Shown: positions 33,900 to 44,402 of the stretch, piece after piece | Layout of the letters: each line of letters begins with the position of its first letter | Position numbering within the stretch: position 1 is the first letter of the stretch | Assembly: GCA_013339765.2 (NCBI GenBank) | Contig: CM023452.1 | Coordinates: 161,671,416-161,735,415 of the forward strand | Direction of reading: 5' to 3' | Length of the DNA stretch: 64,000 nt | Source of the DNA: Haemaphysalis longicornis | Taxonomy: Eukaryota > Arthropoda > Arachnida > Ixodida > Ixodidae | Position numbers and translations under genes: made by a program | The notes under the pieces: model-generated | What the model saw: only the letters and a program-made list of their open reading frames with translations | Database searches by the model: none | Told to the model about the DNA's origin: nothing

Positions 33900-34875
33900 A
33901 GTAGCTTTTTCTACGTCTCGGAATAAAAAAGGAAAGCTTTTATTCGTTATAATATCAATTTTGCGAGCTGTAAGTAGGGCACATTTGTGTCCGCAGTCAG
34001 GCGATTCCGGTCAGTGTGGTCTAGGCGGTCTCTTAGCATTCAACCCAGCGTCCGGGCTAATTGTGACTCATGCGGAATATTCTCCCCTGGTGAGCCTGGG
34101 GAAACATTACTGCGTTGTTGTTGCCCTAGCAACGCCACCGCCATGTTGGCCGTGAAGGCGTTATAATTTTTATGGCAACTATGCGAGGGCGCGCAGCTTG
34201 CGTGGGGGAGAGGAAACGCTCTCCCCTCTCATGCCGGTTGGATTTCTTCCCCCCTCCCAGTATTGCCTTATCCCCCCCGGCAACCGCCGCCGCCACCCCG
34301 CTGCCTCCAACGGGCAAGCCTCACTCCGCAGGCACGAAGCCACGCCGGTTGAGCCGTAACGACGCCAGCTTGAATATCACTTGAACACTTTATTCGCTTA
34401 CGTGCGCGAACGTGACGTGCGGCGAGAAACACCGATGACCAATACAACACAGACAAGGTTGTCTGTCTTCAGGCTCAGCACACGCACGACACAAGTCCTA
34501 TCCTTCAGCTCAGCTTCACGTACGGCGTACGAACGACGTTCTCACGAATCTATAACAGCACTCAAAGAGACTTCGCGTTACGATTCATCCTAGTGTTTTT
34601 GGCGTCCCTTTTGCAGCACCGTAATGTCCGAGGGAGCACATACGAGAAATCGCCCATTACACGAGACGCGCGTCGGCCTCGCTGCTCGCCGTGCGGAAGC
34701 AGCAACTGCGGTGACCGTTATCGCGCATGCGCGCCCCCAGTCGCGCCGGAGAGAAGCGGAAAGAAAAAGGAAGTGAGTAAAATACGATTCTGTTATCCAT
34801 GACGGACAGAGCTAGGACTCTCGGCAACCTTGACCGGAGATCACGCTATCCGTTCATTCATGGGTGCATGTACCA
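33900..34875. other. CpG-rich unassigned sequence
   Basis: GC-rich and rich in CGCG words, with a C/G-homopolymer-rich stretch at 34240-34310. It could be an LTR or the outer end of the Harbinger element. Neither terminal repeats nor a TIR match was found. Confidence 0.35.
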
Positions 34876-34879
34876 TAGG

Positions 34880-35262
34880 TGCACGGCGAATTCATGGGTG
34901 CACGTATTAATGCCCTTGACCCAAAACTTTCGCGTCCTATTCCATTAGGCTTCCCACGGTCTGATGCAACCGTTCCCTGTTGTCTCTGGCCAGCAGCCGC
35001 ATTCACAAATGCTTACACCGGTTTCATCAGAATGACAGCCAGTAAGGCATGTGAACCCTGTGACGCACCGGAGACGATTTGGCATGTTCAATGCGAGTGC
35101 ACACGTTTTTTTAACAAGAAGGCAGCTCTGCTCAAATCTATGGAAGATAGAATCTCGGCGGACATTCTCTGAGGAGAAGATTCTAGGCCCCTGGCCCGCG
35201 CGATCTACACATAAGGTGACAAAAACGCTCTTACGCTTCTTACGAACGACGGACTTGTAAAG
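34880..35262 (+). pseudogene. LINE ORF2 C-terminus with zinc finger
   Basis: The plus frame reads AFTNAYTGFIRMTASKACEP, then CDAPETIWHVQCEC. It contains a C-x2-C-x7-H-x4-C finger of the type found at the end of tick non-LTR elements. A second frame follows with FSEEKILGPWPARS and KTLLRFLRTTDL and a stop. One frameshift near 35150. The family differs from the I-type LINEs, since there is no RNase H before the finger. Confidence 0.6.
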
Positions 35263-35392
35263 AGAATGTGAACATCCCCCTTGCGAGAGGCACGATCAAA
35301 TGCATAGCGTTTCTGCTCTTCTCTTCCAGCGTAGACATTGTCGATGAAGTCGATGGTGAAACGTGAAACGTGCCTTGAACCCCTTGCCGCGG

Positions 35393-35555
35393 CTATGACG
35401 CAACGTGGAGCGGCTATGACGCAACGTGGCGCAGCTATGACGCAACACAATCCAACACAATCCACTTTAATCCAATCCAATCCAAATTCAAATCAATCCA
35501 ATCCAAGCCAAGCCAAGACAAGCCAAGCCAATCCAATCGAATCCAATCCAATGCC
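35393..35555. repeat. GCTATGACGCAACGTGG triplicate and CCAAT-type pentanucleotide array
   Basis: GCTATGACGCAACGTGG-like 18-20-base units repeat three times (about 35393-35447). They run into a degenerate (TCCAA)n/(GCCAA)n array to about 35555. Confidence 0.85.
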
Positions 35556-35714
35556 TTTCGCGAGAGTGTTATAGCGCCGAAATCGCGCCACCACACGAAC
35601 GCGTGATGTTGACGTCACGATCACGCCACAGATGTTAGCGACCGGAGCGCGCGCGAACGACATATGTGGTTTAAGCGCGAACCGACCGCGGCGAGAGAGC
35701 GCGATGCGAGCGCA

Positions 35715-35985
35715 TCAGCAGCTTCTTGACGTAGTTTGAATGAGTCAAGGATATAAGGCGCGTTCGTAGCCTCCCATTCTGTGTCAGCTTTGTGGCGCAG
35801 TGGGTAGAGCACCATGTACATTGCGTTCCGCCCGCAGGGTCGAGGGATCGAAACCTGGCGCCGGATGGTATTTTTTTTTATATAGTGTAGGGGGAGGGGT
35901 GCGGACAACGACGGTGCGGTCTACGACTACGGACGTCAACGCGGGTGACATCGTGACTTACTGAAACGCTCTGCATTTAAAATAA
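35715..35985 (+). repeat. tRNA-like SINE, copy 1
   Basis: A tRNA-like core at 35795-35865 has an A-box-like GTGGCGCAGTGGGTAGAGC and a B-box-like GGATCGAAACC. It is followed by a T-run and TATAGTGTAGGG. The flanks TTCTTGACGTAGTTTGAAT (before) and AGGGGTGCG (after) are shared with 57160-57405. The unit is therefore a dispersed RNA-polymerase-III-type SINE and not a tRNA gene. The anticodon arm is not foldable to a standard tRNA by eye. Confidence 0.65.
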
Positions 35986-35989
35986 ATGA

Positions 35990-38135
35990 GAGGAGGAGTG
36001 TTTCCCGAGCGCCACTGCATCTAGGCGCGCAATAATAGAACCGAAACTGTGGTTCGCTCGCCCTTCGTGTAGTTGCTCGCCCTCCTCCTTGACAGGCACC
36101 TCGGAGAACGTGAGCGCGCGAGCGGGTATAATCGAGCGCGCAGGCGCGTGCAAATGGTTAGCGCATAGGTCGCGATAGGCTGCCCGATCAACCAACGAAA
36201 TCCCTGCGCCTCCGCCGCCACCGATCGGATCGTTCGTTGCTCGAGAGCAGAAGCTCCGACCTCCGAGTGTAACAACGAGTCAGCGAAAAAAACCAGCCCT
36301 GGAGAAGCGGCCTACGCAAACACGTGACGTGCTTGGATGTTCATTTACTCCAAATCCTGGCGTTGACGATAGCGCCAGCACCTCCGCTGGCTGCTCGGTC
36401 GCGTTTGACACACCATAAAATGTATTTTAAATATGTGGAGGCTGTATTCGCCGCTCATATTTTCCAGATGTAAGCATATTCACACAAATTTATCTCCGAA
36501 GTTATCTCGCCTTCAAAATTTCCTCTTTAAATAGGAAATGGGAGATCACAGAACAGGTCTGGTGGTGTTCCTTTGGGCGCAGTGGGGAAAGCGTCCGACT
36601 GGACGGGGAAATTACGGAGGGTGGCGGTGCGGTTCTTGAGAAAGGCCCGGACGAAATTGTATGTGGCCGCCCTGCAATTGGTTCTTTGGTGGCCTTACTG
36701 GATTTCCGCATGTGTGATATTATCAAAGCCTCCTTGCACATCGAATGCAAGTATGGGACTGGGTGCGTTCAGCCTACATTTTCAGTTATTTGCTCTTTAA
36801 AATATAAAAGCACATCTTCGGTATTCTTACAGTGAACTACAAATATCTCGTACCGCGAAGGGGAGCACTGTGCAGTGTAACGGCTAAAGCAAACCGCGTC
36901 AGCCGCGGCCAGGGGAGCCACTGCGGCCTCTTTTGGTGGCGCCTCCAATGAATTCGTCGTTTCTTGAGGCGCTTTCCAGTTGTGACCACTGTCGATGTTT
37001 TATATGCTATAGCAAATAACCCTGATAGAAAAAACAATTCCTGGATTTCTTGTCCCTGTACATCGCTAGGAACGTTTTGTGGTTTGTCTCTACCGTTTGA
37101 CCCATCGGGCGCTTGCTCAGTGCCGTCTGCTAGCGGCGCAAACAATTTGATCGGATGTTCGATGTATTGCCGTAGGGTTATCAGACTGTTTAGGGTTGAG
37201 GCCTTGCGTTTTCAGTGTTTTCTACACTTTTGAGACGTTCTGCTGCAGCAGCAAAAAGGGTGAAGTCCCACAGAAAATGCTTCTCGCGAGTGTTATCGGT
37301 TAGCCTTCAGACACGCCGGGTAGCAGCGATAACAAAACGAACGAAAGACACTAATTACTTTGCTCCGGGTTGCCAAATCCTTTATCTAGGTCTCTCTTTT
37401 GTGGGAATCTTTTTTTCGCAGCTCCCTTGGACGATGAACTTCGAAAGAAGTGGGAACAAAATCTAGGCAAACCTCTGACCGTATCGGTTGCCGTTTGTGA
37501 ACGCAACTTTCAACCCAAATGCATATAGCAGGATTATATTCATGTAATAAATGGCTCTCAAGTTTGACCTGCACGCGGTAACCCAAAATTGGTACCAGGG
37601 TACCGTACCTACAGTGTTGCCGGATGGCGCATCCTCTGTCCAGAGTGGGATACCGAATACGAAAGAAAAAGCCCGGCAACCACAAGAGTTTCGGCAGTAA
37701 GCAAGAAGCCTCGGCAAGGCTCAAGTTCCGATAAGTATGAGTGCGCCAGCCACACCACGATATTTCTCTCTCTGCGCAAAACGCACTAAATGAAGCCGCA
37801 GGTTAAACTAAGTTTGGAGCCTTCACAATTAGCCTTCTTCAAGCAGTAAGGAGTCATTTAAATCTCTTCAAATAATAGGCAGCCCAAATGCAAAAACATT
37901 GGGGCTCTATAGTTCGTTCACGGGTGCTAGTTGACACGTGAATACTAAATATATTTTGCTTCCGTAAAGGCAAGGCAAAACGCAGGTGCAAATCGGAACT
38001 TCAATTACAGTAAATGCATGAACAGTATTAAGCCCACTCTTAAAGAATTATGCATGGCGGTGGTCCGCCGACAACGCATCGGACGTATACGCTCGTACCG
38101 CCTAGGATACCAGCAGACGACACCAAACAGATCGA
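35990..38135. other. unassigned sequence
   Basis: CpG-rich to about 36400, then mixed. Open frames on both strands show no domain. Confidence 0.4.
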
Positions 38136-38140
38136 TTATA

Positions 38141-38345
38141 CGATGGAAACTTTGACATCCATCGGAATGCAGCCATACGGCTACAAAGGAAAGATATACA
38201 GCTTCCCCAGAAACTTCACAGTTAAAGAAAAATTTGTCCTGGACCAAGACGAATTTTTCTTTAAATCCGAGCTTTCTGGGGAAGCTGTAAAGCTTCCCTT
38301 TGTAGCCGTTGGCTGCATTCATGTGGATATCAAGCTTTCCTTCGC
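38141..38345. repeat. foldback (inverted) repeat, ~100-bp arms
   Basis: The left arm includes CAGCCATACGGCTACAAAGG and ACAGCTTCCCCAGAAA. The right arm, complemented, has CAGCCAACGGCTACAAAGG and ACAGCTTCCCCAGAAA, meeting near 38245. The arms extend outward imperfectly to 38141 and 38345. The structure would form a long hairpin and explains why both strands show similar open frames. Confidence 0.85.
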
Positions 38346-38349
38346 TGAA

Positions 38350-39355
38350 ACTTACTTCACCTAGGGATTTGCCTTAAATCTGGTCGAGATCGATTATAGC
38401 CGCTTAACAACGGAGCTCTTTGATGTAGGCCATTACGAAACTCCGCCTCTAAAAAACGGTCCGCAACGGGACCCCCGAACATTGGATCGTGCGGACGGTG
38501 GTGCTGCCGTGGCCACCGTAGGCACTACCCAAAAAACCTACTTAATTTGCAAACTGACAATTTCACGGTATGCTTTTATTTTAAGGGTGAATAATTCTTT
38601 ATTTGTACATTTGTAGAGTATTCATTGCTTTCTTGATTTGCTGCTTGTTACGTTGTGACTGTTTTTGCGTCTATGCACCTGCCTCCCGGCGATTTAAACA
38701 TGGCCGCGTCTGCAGCAACCCGGAGTTTAGTTCTAACTGAAGCACAAAATTTATTCTTTCTCGGCCTAAAGCAAATTTTGGGCCAACACTGATCTAGTAG
38801 GTCATCACCTAACCATAAATAAACCTTTTAGGCGTGCTGAAAACTGTCATAGCAAATTTAGAACTTTGTGGCCTCCCGAAAACATCATACGATGCACACC
38901 GGACGAGAATACGCTCTTATGGCTGATGGGTCGCATCACGGAACGAGAAAAAAGGCTTTCCTCTTTTAATGAAACAAAATCTTGACTTATTTTAACAATA
39001 CAGGCTTGTTTAATGCAATTTGCCGAGAACATACACGTGCGAAGACGAGAACTCTGGATTGAACCTTGAAGACCGGATAGAGATTCACGAGACCGCGACT
39101 TGTCGAAGAGTGGGGCTGTGCCGAACAGCGGTGCAGCGGCGAAGGACGTTGTGTATTTCACTTTATGGCCAACAAAAAGTGCCATTGTAAGGAAAATCCA
39201 AAGTAGTGGACCAATCGTAGGGCAACGTTTTGATGCATGGGCCCTATGTTGAGTTTCGCACCTTCTTTATCGAGCACGACTGGTTTCCCAACAACCCAAA
39301 CAGGCCAGATTTGCAAGAAAAAGTTCCTAGCAAGGTACGGGGATATCAATGGTGA
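38350..39355. other. unassigned AT-rich sequence
   Basis: No feature recognised. Confidence 0.4.
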
Positions 39356-39359
39356 GAAG

Positions 39360-39590
39360 CGTCATCATCATGGTCATCAGCCTCACTACGCGCAGTGGCG
39401 GACCAAGTCATCTCCCATTGATCTTCAATTATTCCGGTCGTGTGCTAACTACAACAAATTTGCCCCCGCAAACTACTCGATCTCATCTGCCCAGCTCACT
39501 TTCTAACGCCCCTTGCCACGCTTGCCTTCTATTGGGATACACCCTGTGACCCTTAACCATTTGTGCCCTACTGGTGTCAGTTAACGCCAT
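39360..39590 (-). pseudogene. RTE-type LINE, 3' terminal part
   Basis: The sequence CATCATCATGGTCATCAGCC, followed by CTACGCGCAGTGG and CCCTTGCCACGCTTGCCTTC, matches what I know as the 3' end of the abundant tick RTE/BovB-like LINE in minus orientation. Homology breaks off after GTGACCCTTAACCA and resumes near 40060, so an insertion of roughly 480 bp separates the two parts. Confidence 0.6.
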
Positions 39591-40059
39591 TACATAAAAG
39601 TTCCTCTAGCGCAAAGAGAACGAAACCAAAACTGATACTTTTCTGGGGAATTGTTCTCCAATAAAGTGTATTGCGAAAGATTTCAATTTTGTTTCATTTT
39701 AGTGGAAGTGGACGCTACAAAGAAGGAGGAGGTCCGGTGAAAACCAAATTACGACACCGAGGCTGAAAAAATGGCTGTCCAAGTTTTGTTCCGAAGCTTG
39801 TAAATCTATAAATACATGCACTACGAAACTCTTTTTTTTTCGGTTTCATGTAGTCATAAGGTTTTCGAAAATATGGAAAAGTATTGTTTCTGCTGAACGT
39901 AAAATTGTTAATTACCAGATGACCTAAATATTTGTCTCATTAATAAACCTTACATGCGAACATCGAGCTGCATATTTTGTTTGTGGGCTTTTGGTACACT
40001 AAAAGTAAAGAAAACACAGAGAAAATATTGTTATGCTTCAAATAAAAAAAATCAGGGCT
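39591..40059. other. AT-rich insertion splitting the RTE LINE
   Basis: About 480 bp with no counterpart in the RTE family. No terminal repeats recognised. Confidence 0.4.
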
Positions 40060-40945
40060 GAAAGATTTCATCGCAAAGGTTTCCTTTCCTTCGCATTACA
40101 TGCCCGGCCCACGCCCATTTCTTCTTAATTTTTACTAATATGTCTTTAAAGCGCAGAGGTTCCCTGCCCCACTCTGCTCTCCTCTTGTCCCTTAATGTTA
40201 CACCTATTATATCCCGTTGCATTGCTTGCTGAGTCATCCTCAAATTGAGTTGAATACTTTCAGTGACCTTCACGTTTCTGCCCCGTAAATGAGTAGTGGT
40301 AAGATGCAGCTCTCATACACTTTCTTCTTCAGGGACAATGGTAGGCTACCATTCATTATCTGAGAATGCTTGCCTAATGCACTCAACCCTATTCTTATCC
40401 ATCTAATTATCTCTTCCTCATGGTTTGGATCCGGGTCACTACTTTGCCTAAGTATACATGCTCGCCTACATTTTCCCTGCCTGGCCACCTATCTGAAACC
40501 GCTGTGCTCTCCCCAGGCTATTGAGCATTGCTTTAGCTTTCTGCGTATAATTTCAGGCCCCATATTTTACTCTGCTTGTCCAGTGCGGTAATGAAGCTTT
40601 GTAATTTGTCCATCGAGTTACTTAGCAACACAACGTCATCAGCAAATCTGAGGTTACTCAAGTATTCTCCATTAATGCTTATGCCGGACTGTTCCTTATC
40701 CAATGTTCTGAATACCTCATGTAAATATGCTGTGAATAACATTAGAGAGATTGTGTCTCCTTGTCTGCCTCCCTTCATTATAGGTATTTTACTGCTCTCT
40801 TTTCGAAGGACTGGTTTAGCTGCGGACCCATTGTATGTATCCAGTAGTATTTTTACGTAATGCTCGTCTACACCCAGATTCCGCAGTGCCTGCATGACTG
40901 TTGAAGTTTCGACCGAGCCAAATGCTTTCGCATAATAAATAAGAC
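40060..40945 (-). pseudogene. RTE-type LINE reverse transcriptase, 5'-truncated
   Basis: Minus-strand frames read IYYAKAFGSVETSTVM, a motif A in which the catalytic Asp of YEKAFDSVE is Gly. They continue with GGRQGDTISLMLFTAYLHEV and LRFADDVVLLSNSMDKL (motif C intact). After small shifts come IIRWIRIGLSALGKHS, LSLKKKVYESCILPLLIYGA and WAWAGHVMRR. This is the RTE order (R-Q-G-D-x-I-S-P-x-L-F; F-A-D-D-I-V-L). The 5' side stops abruptly near 40945, consistent with 5' truncation. Three frames are needed. Confidence 0.85.
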
Positions 40946-41160
40946 TATATATAGGGATAAAGGGTATTTACTGTAAAACGTCGAAACAGCTACATTCATA
41001 ACCACTACCGACCGCCTAAAGTACAGCGACTGCGACACCGGCGCCTCTGGAAGAGGGCGCATTAGTGCCACCTCGTGTTTTCTACACAGACGAGCACGCC
41101 CATTCCTTGCCGTTTGCACCACTAGATCATTCTGGTTCACTACAAGTATACTGGTCCGCT
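40946..41160. other. unassigned sequence between two LINEs
   Basis: No coding motif; family not recognised. Confidence 0.4.
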
Positions 41161-41733
41161 CGAAACCCAAACATTGTGTGGGGATAGAGCTCATTGCCCT
41201 CCAGGAATGCAGTAAGTCGGGAGGGAACGCGCTGGTCGAAGGTTTACCCGCGCATGAGGAGAGGAAAATCCGGCGAACACTGTAGATGAAAATTGGTCTG
41301 TGCGGCTTCGGGATGAGGGTAATGTCGTCATGGCGCCACTAAGGAGAGGGGGTGATGGCTGACCAGTTCTTGTTGAAGAGAGCAAGGATGGAGTTGAGGG
41401 TGTCTTCGTCGAGATTTCGTTCAATCGTGTTGGTTATTCGATTTTTCCAGGGGTGGTATTAAACGTAATGCGCGCGTAGGCCTGCTGCAATTCTTGAATC
41501 ATGAAGGGTCATCAAGCGTAGGGTTCGCTGTACCCATGTTGTCATCGGATGGGGGAGGTGGCGGGGTTTACGAGGTACCGGAAAACTTCATCCGTAGGTT
41601 GTCTTGAAGGTGGGCACAGGCATGGGGATGTTATGAATCCCATGTTGAATGTGGTGATACGTATCACTCTTGGAGGGTTTTGTGCCCAGCAGACTTCTCA
41701 GAATTCACCATGCCCGCTTGGTGCTAAGCGTAC
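41160..41733 (-). pseudogene. I-type LINE, RT fingers (downstream part of interrupted copy)
   Basis: The minus frame reads TFNTTPGK (about 41440). NLDEDTLNSILALFNKNW follows near 41390, and then HDDITLIPKPHRPIFIY with SSCAGK near 41260. These are the A-P-G-x-D region, the fingers helix and the I-P-K-P-G-K-P...L-T-S-C-x-G-K motif of tick I-type LINEs. It ends at about 41160, lacking palm, RNase H and 3' end. It is continuous with 44634-47380 when the LTR element is removed. Confidence 0.7.
41729..41733. repeat. CGTAC target-site duplication, left copy
   Basis: Exact 5-bp match to 44629-44633 directly outside the other LTR. Confidence 0.85.
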
Positions 41734-41959
41734 TGCCGCGATTTAGCTCGGCGTTCGTTAACCTGAGAGGGTAGGGGTACCCTCCAGCCGAGAGACGACA
41801 TGCAGCGTGCTGGTGGTGACGGTGACTGACCCCCGAGCAGCGGTGCTCGGCGGTGTTTATTGCCCTGCCACCCACAATGTTGCCCACCGAGCCTAGTGGG
41901 GCCACTGAACTTAGCGGCCAACGAATATCAGGGATGGGGGGCGCCACACACTTGTCACA
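41734..41959 (-). repeat. 3' LTR (226 bp)
   Basis: On the minus strand it starts TGTGACAAGTGTGTGGCGCC. Contains TTTATTGCCC on plus, whose complement GGGCAATAAA supplies a polyadenylation signal. Confidence 0.9.
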
Positions 41960-41973
41960 CCCCTCACCCCCAA
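41960..41973 (-). other. polypurine tract
   Basis: The minus strand reads GGGGGTGAGGGG directly upstream of the 3' LTR, the expected primer site for plus-strand DNA synthesis. Confidence 0.7.
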
Positions 41974-42124
41974 GTTAGTCTGTCCTATGCAAACACCAAA
42001 CAACACCTGTCACCCCGGCGAGTAATGGTCTGGCTATCTCTGTAGTCTCGCACTCCGCCTGGGCACAGGTGTCGATGCAGGTGTGCAGCATTGGGTGCCA
42101 CCTGCGTCACTCTCGCAACAGCTG

Positions 42125-42980
42125 TCAGCCTTCCCGGTGTCGAAGAACTTGCGCGTGGCGCCACAGTGGCGCGAGTAGCACCAGCCCCTGGTGCTGTGCT
42201 GGCAGCGGTCGGTGAAGCTGGCTCCGCTTGAAGGAGTCCAGGCTGAGGCAGTGCAGCGGGCCCGTGGCCAGGCAGCCCGCCTGCGCCAGCAGGGGCGCCA
42301 GCACCTGCTCGGGCGCGTACGGGGCCCCGCACAGCATGCACAGCATCAGCCGCAGGCCTGGCCGGGGCCAGGCGACCGCGGGCAGCGCCTGGTATATGTG
42401 CAGCCGGCCCGCCCGCCGCTCGATGCTCTCCACCAGCGCGCACAGCGCCTGCTCAAGCCGCACGGGGTCCAGGCCGCCGCCGTCGTCCACGAAGGGGCGC
42501 TGCAGGCTCTTGGCCCGGTTGATGCCCTCCTCGCGCATGAAGTCCCCCTGGCCCGCAAACACCATGACCAGGGGCAGGCCGTGGAAGGGCAGCCGGTCCT
42601 CCTGCTCCAGGTTGGCCAGCAGGGTCTTCTCGAGGCTCTCGCGGATGTACTCCAGTCCCGGCTGGCTGGCGTACACGCACAGGCAGCTGTGGGGCAGGGG
42701 CTCCGTGTGGAACGAGTTGTGCGGCAGGCCCACGTCGCCGTCGATGATCCTTAAGTCCAGCGCGTACTGGGCCTTGTTGTCGAGCCGGAAGCCCTGCCGC
42801 ATAGCCTGCGCCACCTGCTGGGCGCTGGCCCTGGCGCCTAGTACCACCAGGTGCAGCAGGTGGCCGTTGGTGCCCAGCACCCCGCCGCCGTTGGTGCCGG
42901 CCTCTCGCCGGTGCAACAGCTGTTCGATGACGCCGTCCATGCAGTCGGGCTGGGCGGGGCAGTGCTCTCTCTGGCACCTG
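42125..42980 (-). CDS. captured p190-RhoGAP-like (pseudo-GTPase region) segment inside the LTR element
   Basis: A minus-strand frame (ATG-less start at 43072, stop at 42125; 315 codons) is open throughout. From about residue 30 it no longer resembles pol. The order is HLLHLVVLGARASAQQVA (71-88), RIIDGDVGLPHNS (108-120), CLCVYASQPGLEYIRESL (130-147), EKTLLANLEQEDRLP (148-162), GLPLVMVFAGQGD (165-177), LRLMLCMLCGAPY (240-252) and VLAPLLAQAGC (257-267). I recognise the layout as the pG1/pG2 pseudo-GTPase region of p190-type RhoGAPs (ARHGAP5/35 family), cytoskeletal regulators. The catalytic RhoGAP domain is not included. Upstream, pol reads LFQPEVGTFTSMAASI and breaks off near 42980. Strong third-position GC supports real coding history. 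The identification is from memory; the foreign origin of the segment is firmer than its name. Confidence 0.6.
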
Positions 42981-44402
42981 AATGCTTGCCGCCATGCTGG
43001 TGAATGTCCCCACCTCTGGCTGGAACAGGGCCTCGAACTTGACCAGGAGGCTCGGTACGTCTTCCACTGCACGCACTGCTTCCTGGTACTCCGGCAGCCG
43101 CACGCACCAAACCCTGGATTCAGTTCCGGCCCAGCAGCGTCGGTGACGGTCCCTTGGTGAGGTACAGGGGAAGGGTGGCCTCCCTGTCGCCAAGGCGGAC
43201 GCTGACCTGGGCTTGACCCTCGACTTGGGCGAGCTGTCCGGAGTAGCTGCGCAGCATGACGCCCGACGCCTCGACGGCCACGCCAGGGAAGGTGCGCTTA
43301 AAGGCTTTCCCGGCCATGACCGACACACTGGCCCCTGTGTCCAGCTCCATGGAGATGGGGCGCCCGCAGACTTCGATGGTCAGCCAGTATGGTGGCACCG
43401 ACGGCTGCACTGTGCCCGCGGGCCACATGTCGAAAATCTGCGGGTCTTCGGCCACGACGTGAAGCCTAGCCGTTGCACCCGAAGCTGCTGCCGCACGCCC
43501 CCGCCACCTACCCTTGCGCCGACTTCCTTGGCCGTGGGCTGGCGCGGAACATGTGCTCGACGCCGGCTGCTGCTTCCGTCCGTCCGCCGTCGTCCCCCCT
43601 CGGCACGCCCGAGCAATGTGCCCAGTTCTTCTGCACGCAAAGCACTCCGCTTGCGCGAACTGGCACTGTGAATGGGGGTGGTCACCACCGCACCGAACGC
43701 ACCTGCCATGCCGTGCCGCCATCTTATTCACCGCCGCCTCCTCCGACGGTGAGCCGGCCACACGCGCTAACTCGCCGGCGTCCTTGGCCGCAGCCTCCAT
43801 CGCCAGCGCTGCCTTCACGGCGTCGTCCAGCGAGGGGTCGGGAAGCTCCAGGAGTCGCGTCTGCATGGCGGGGTCGTTGATGCCGCAGACGAAACGGTCC
43901 CGGAGCAGCGAGTCCAGCTGCTCCCCGAAGGCGCAGCTGCTCCCCGAAGGTGCAGCCGCTCGCCAACCCTCGCAGCGCTGCGACAAACTGCCCGAGCCTC
44001 TCTCCGTCTCGGCGGCTCCGGTTGTTGAAGCGAAAACCCTCCATTAGCGTCGACGGAGCCGGGCTGAAGTGCGAGCGTAGCGTCGCGAGCAGCTCACCCA
44101 GCGACTCTCGTGTGGCGTGGCCGGCTTAGCAGGTCGAGCAGGACAGTGAAGACGCGGGTCCCGCAGCTGGCCAGGAAGATGTCGCGCTGTTTTGCCTCGG
44201 GTGTGTCGTTCGCCCGGAAAAACACGCCGACTTGTTCCTCGTAGACCGGCCAGGCGGACCCTTCACCCTCGAACGGCTCGAGCCTCCCGTACAGCGGCAT
44301 GACGTACTGGCGGCTGGCTTGAGGGGGCGGTGTCTCGGCGTTCTTGGTGGCGGCGTTCACGGTGGCGTGGGCCGCTCCGCGGGCTTCTTCCCTCGTCGCC
44401 AG
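42981..44402 (-). pseudogene. gag and protease of the LTR element, with pol linker
   Basis: The gag frame is open from the LTR edge (44408): YVMPLYGRLEPFEGEGSAW, then GVFFRAND and RDIFLASCG, the capsid start of Ty3/gypsy-type gag. After shifts near 44050-43960 the frame 43986-43120 holds two zinc knuckles, CVRCGGDHPHSQC (residues 96-108) and CFACRRTGHIARAC (115-128), then a retropepsin: MELDTGASVSVM (213-224, active site D-T-G) and LLGRN at the end. A short duplication of the CSFGEQL-like segment near 43940 adds a shift. A third frame continues into the pol linker VPSLLVKFEALFQPEVGTF. Gag packages the RNA and protease would process it. The shifts make it non-functional. Confidence 0.8.
44390..44401 (-). 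other. primer-binding site
   Basis: TGGCGACGAGGG on the minus strand, one base inside the 5' LTR. It starts with TGG, as expected for pairing to a tRNA 3' end. Confidence 0.6.

Noticed and set aside
35795..35865. Possible tRNA gene
   Set aside because: A- and B-box-like words are present, but a cloverleaf cannot be drawn, the flanks are shared with a second dispersed copy, and the unit is better explained as a SINE.
42228..43160. 310-codon plus-strand open frame
   Set aside because: Antisense to the captured segment in very GC-rich sequence; no motif, and the minus frame carries the recognisable blocks.
42453..43328. 291-codon minus-strand frame through protease and captured segment
   Set aside because: Only its short pol-linker part (LFQPEVGTF region) is meaningful; the Arg/Pro-rich remainder is a GC-rich shadow frame.
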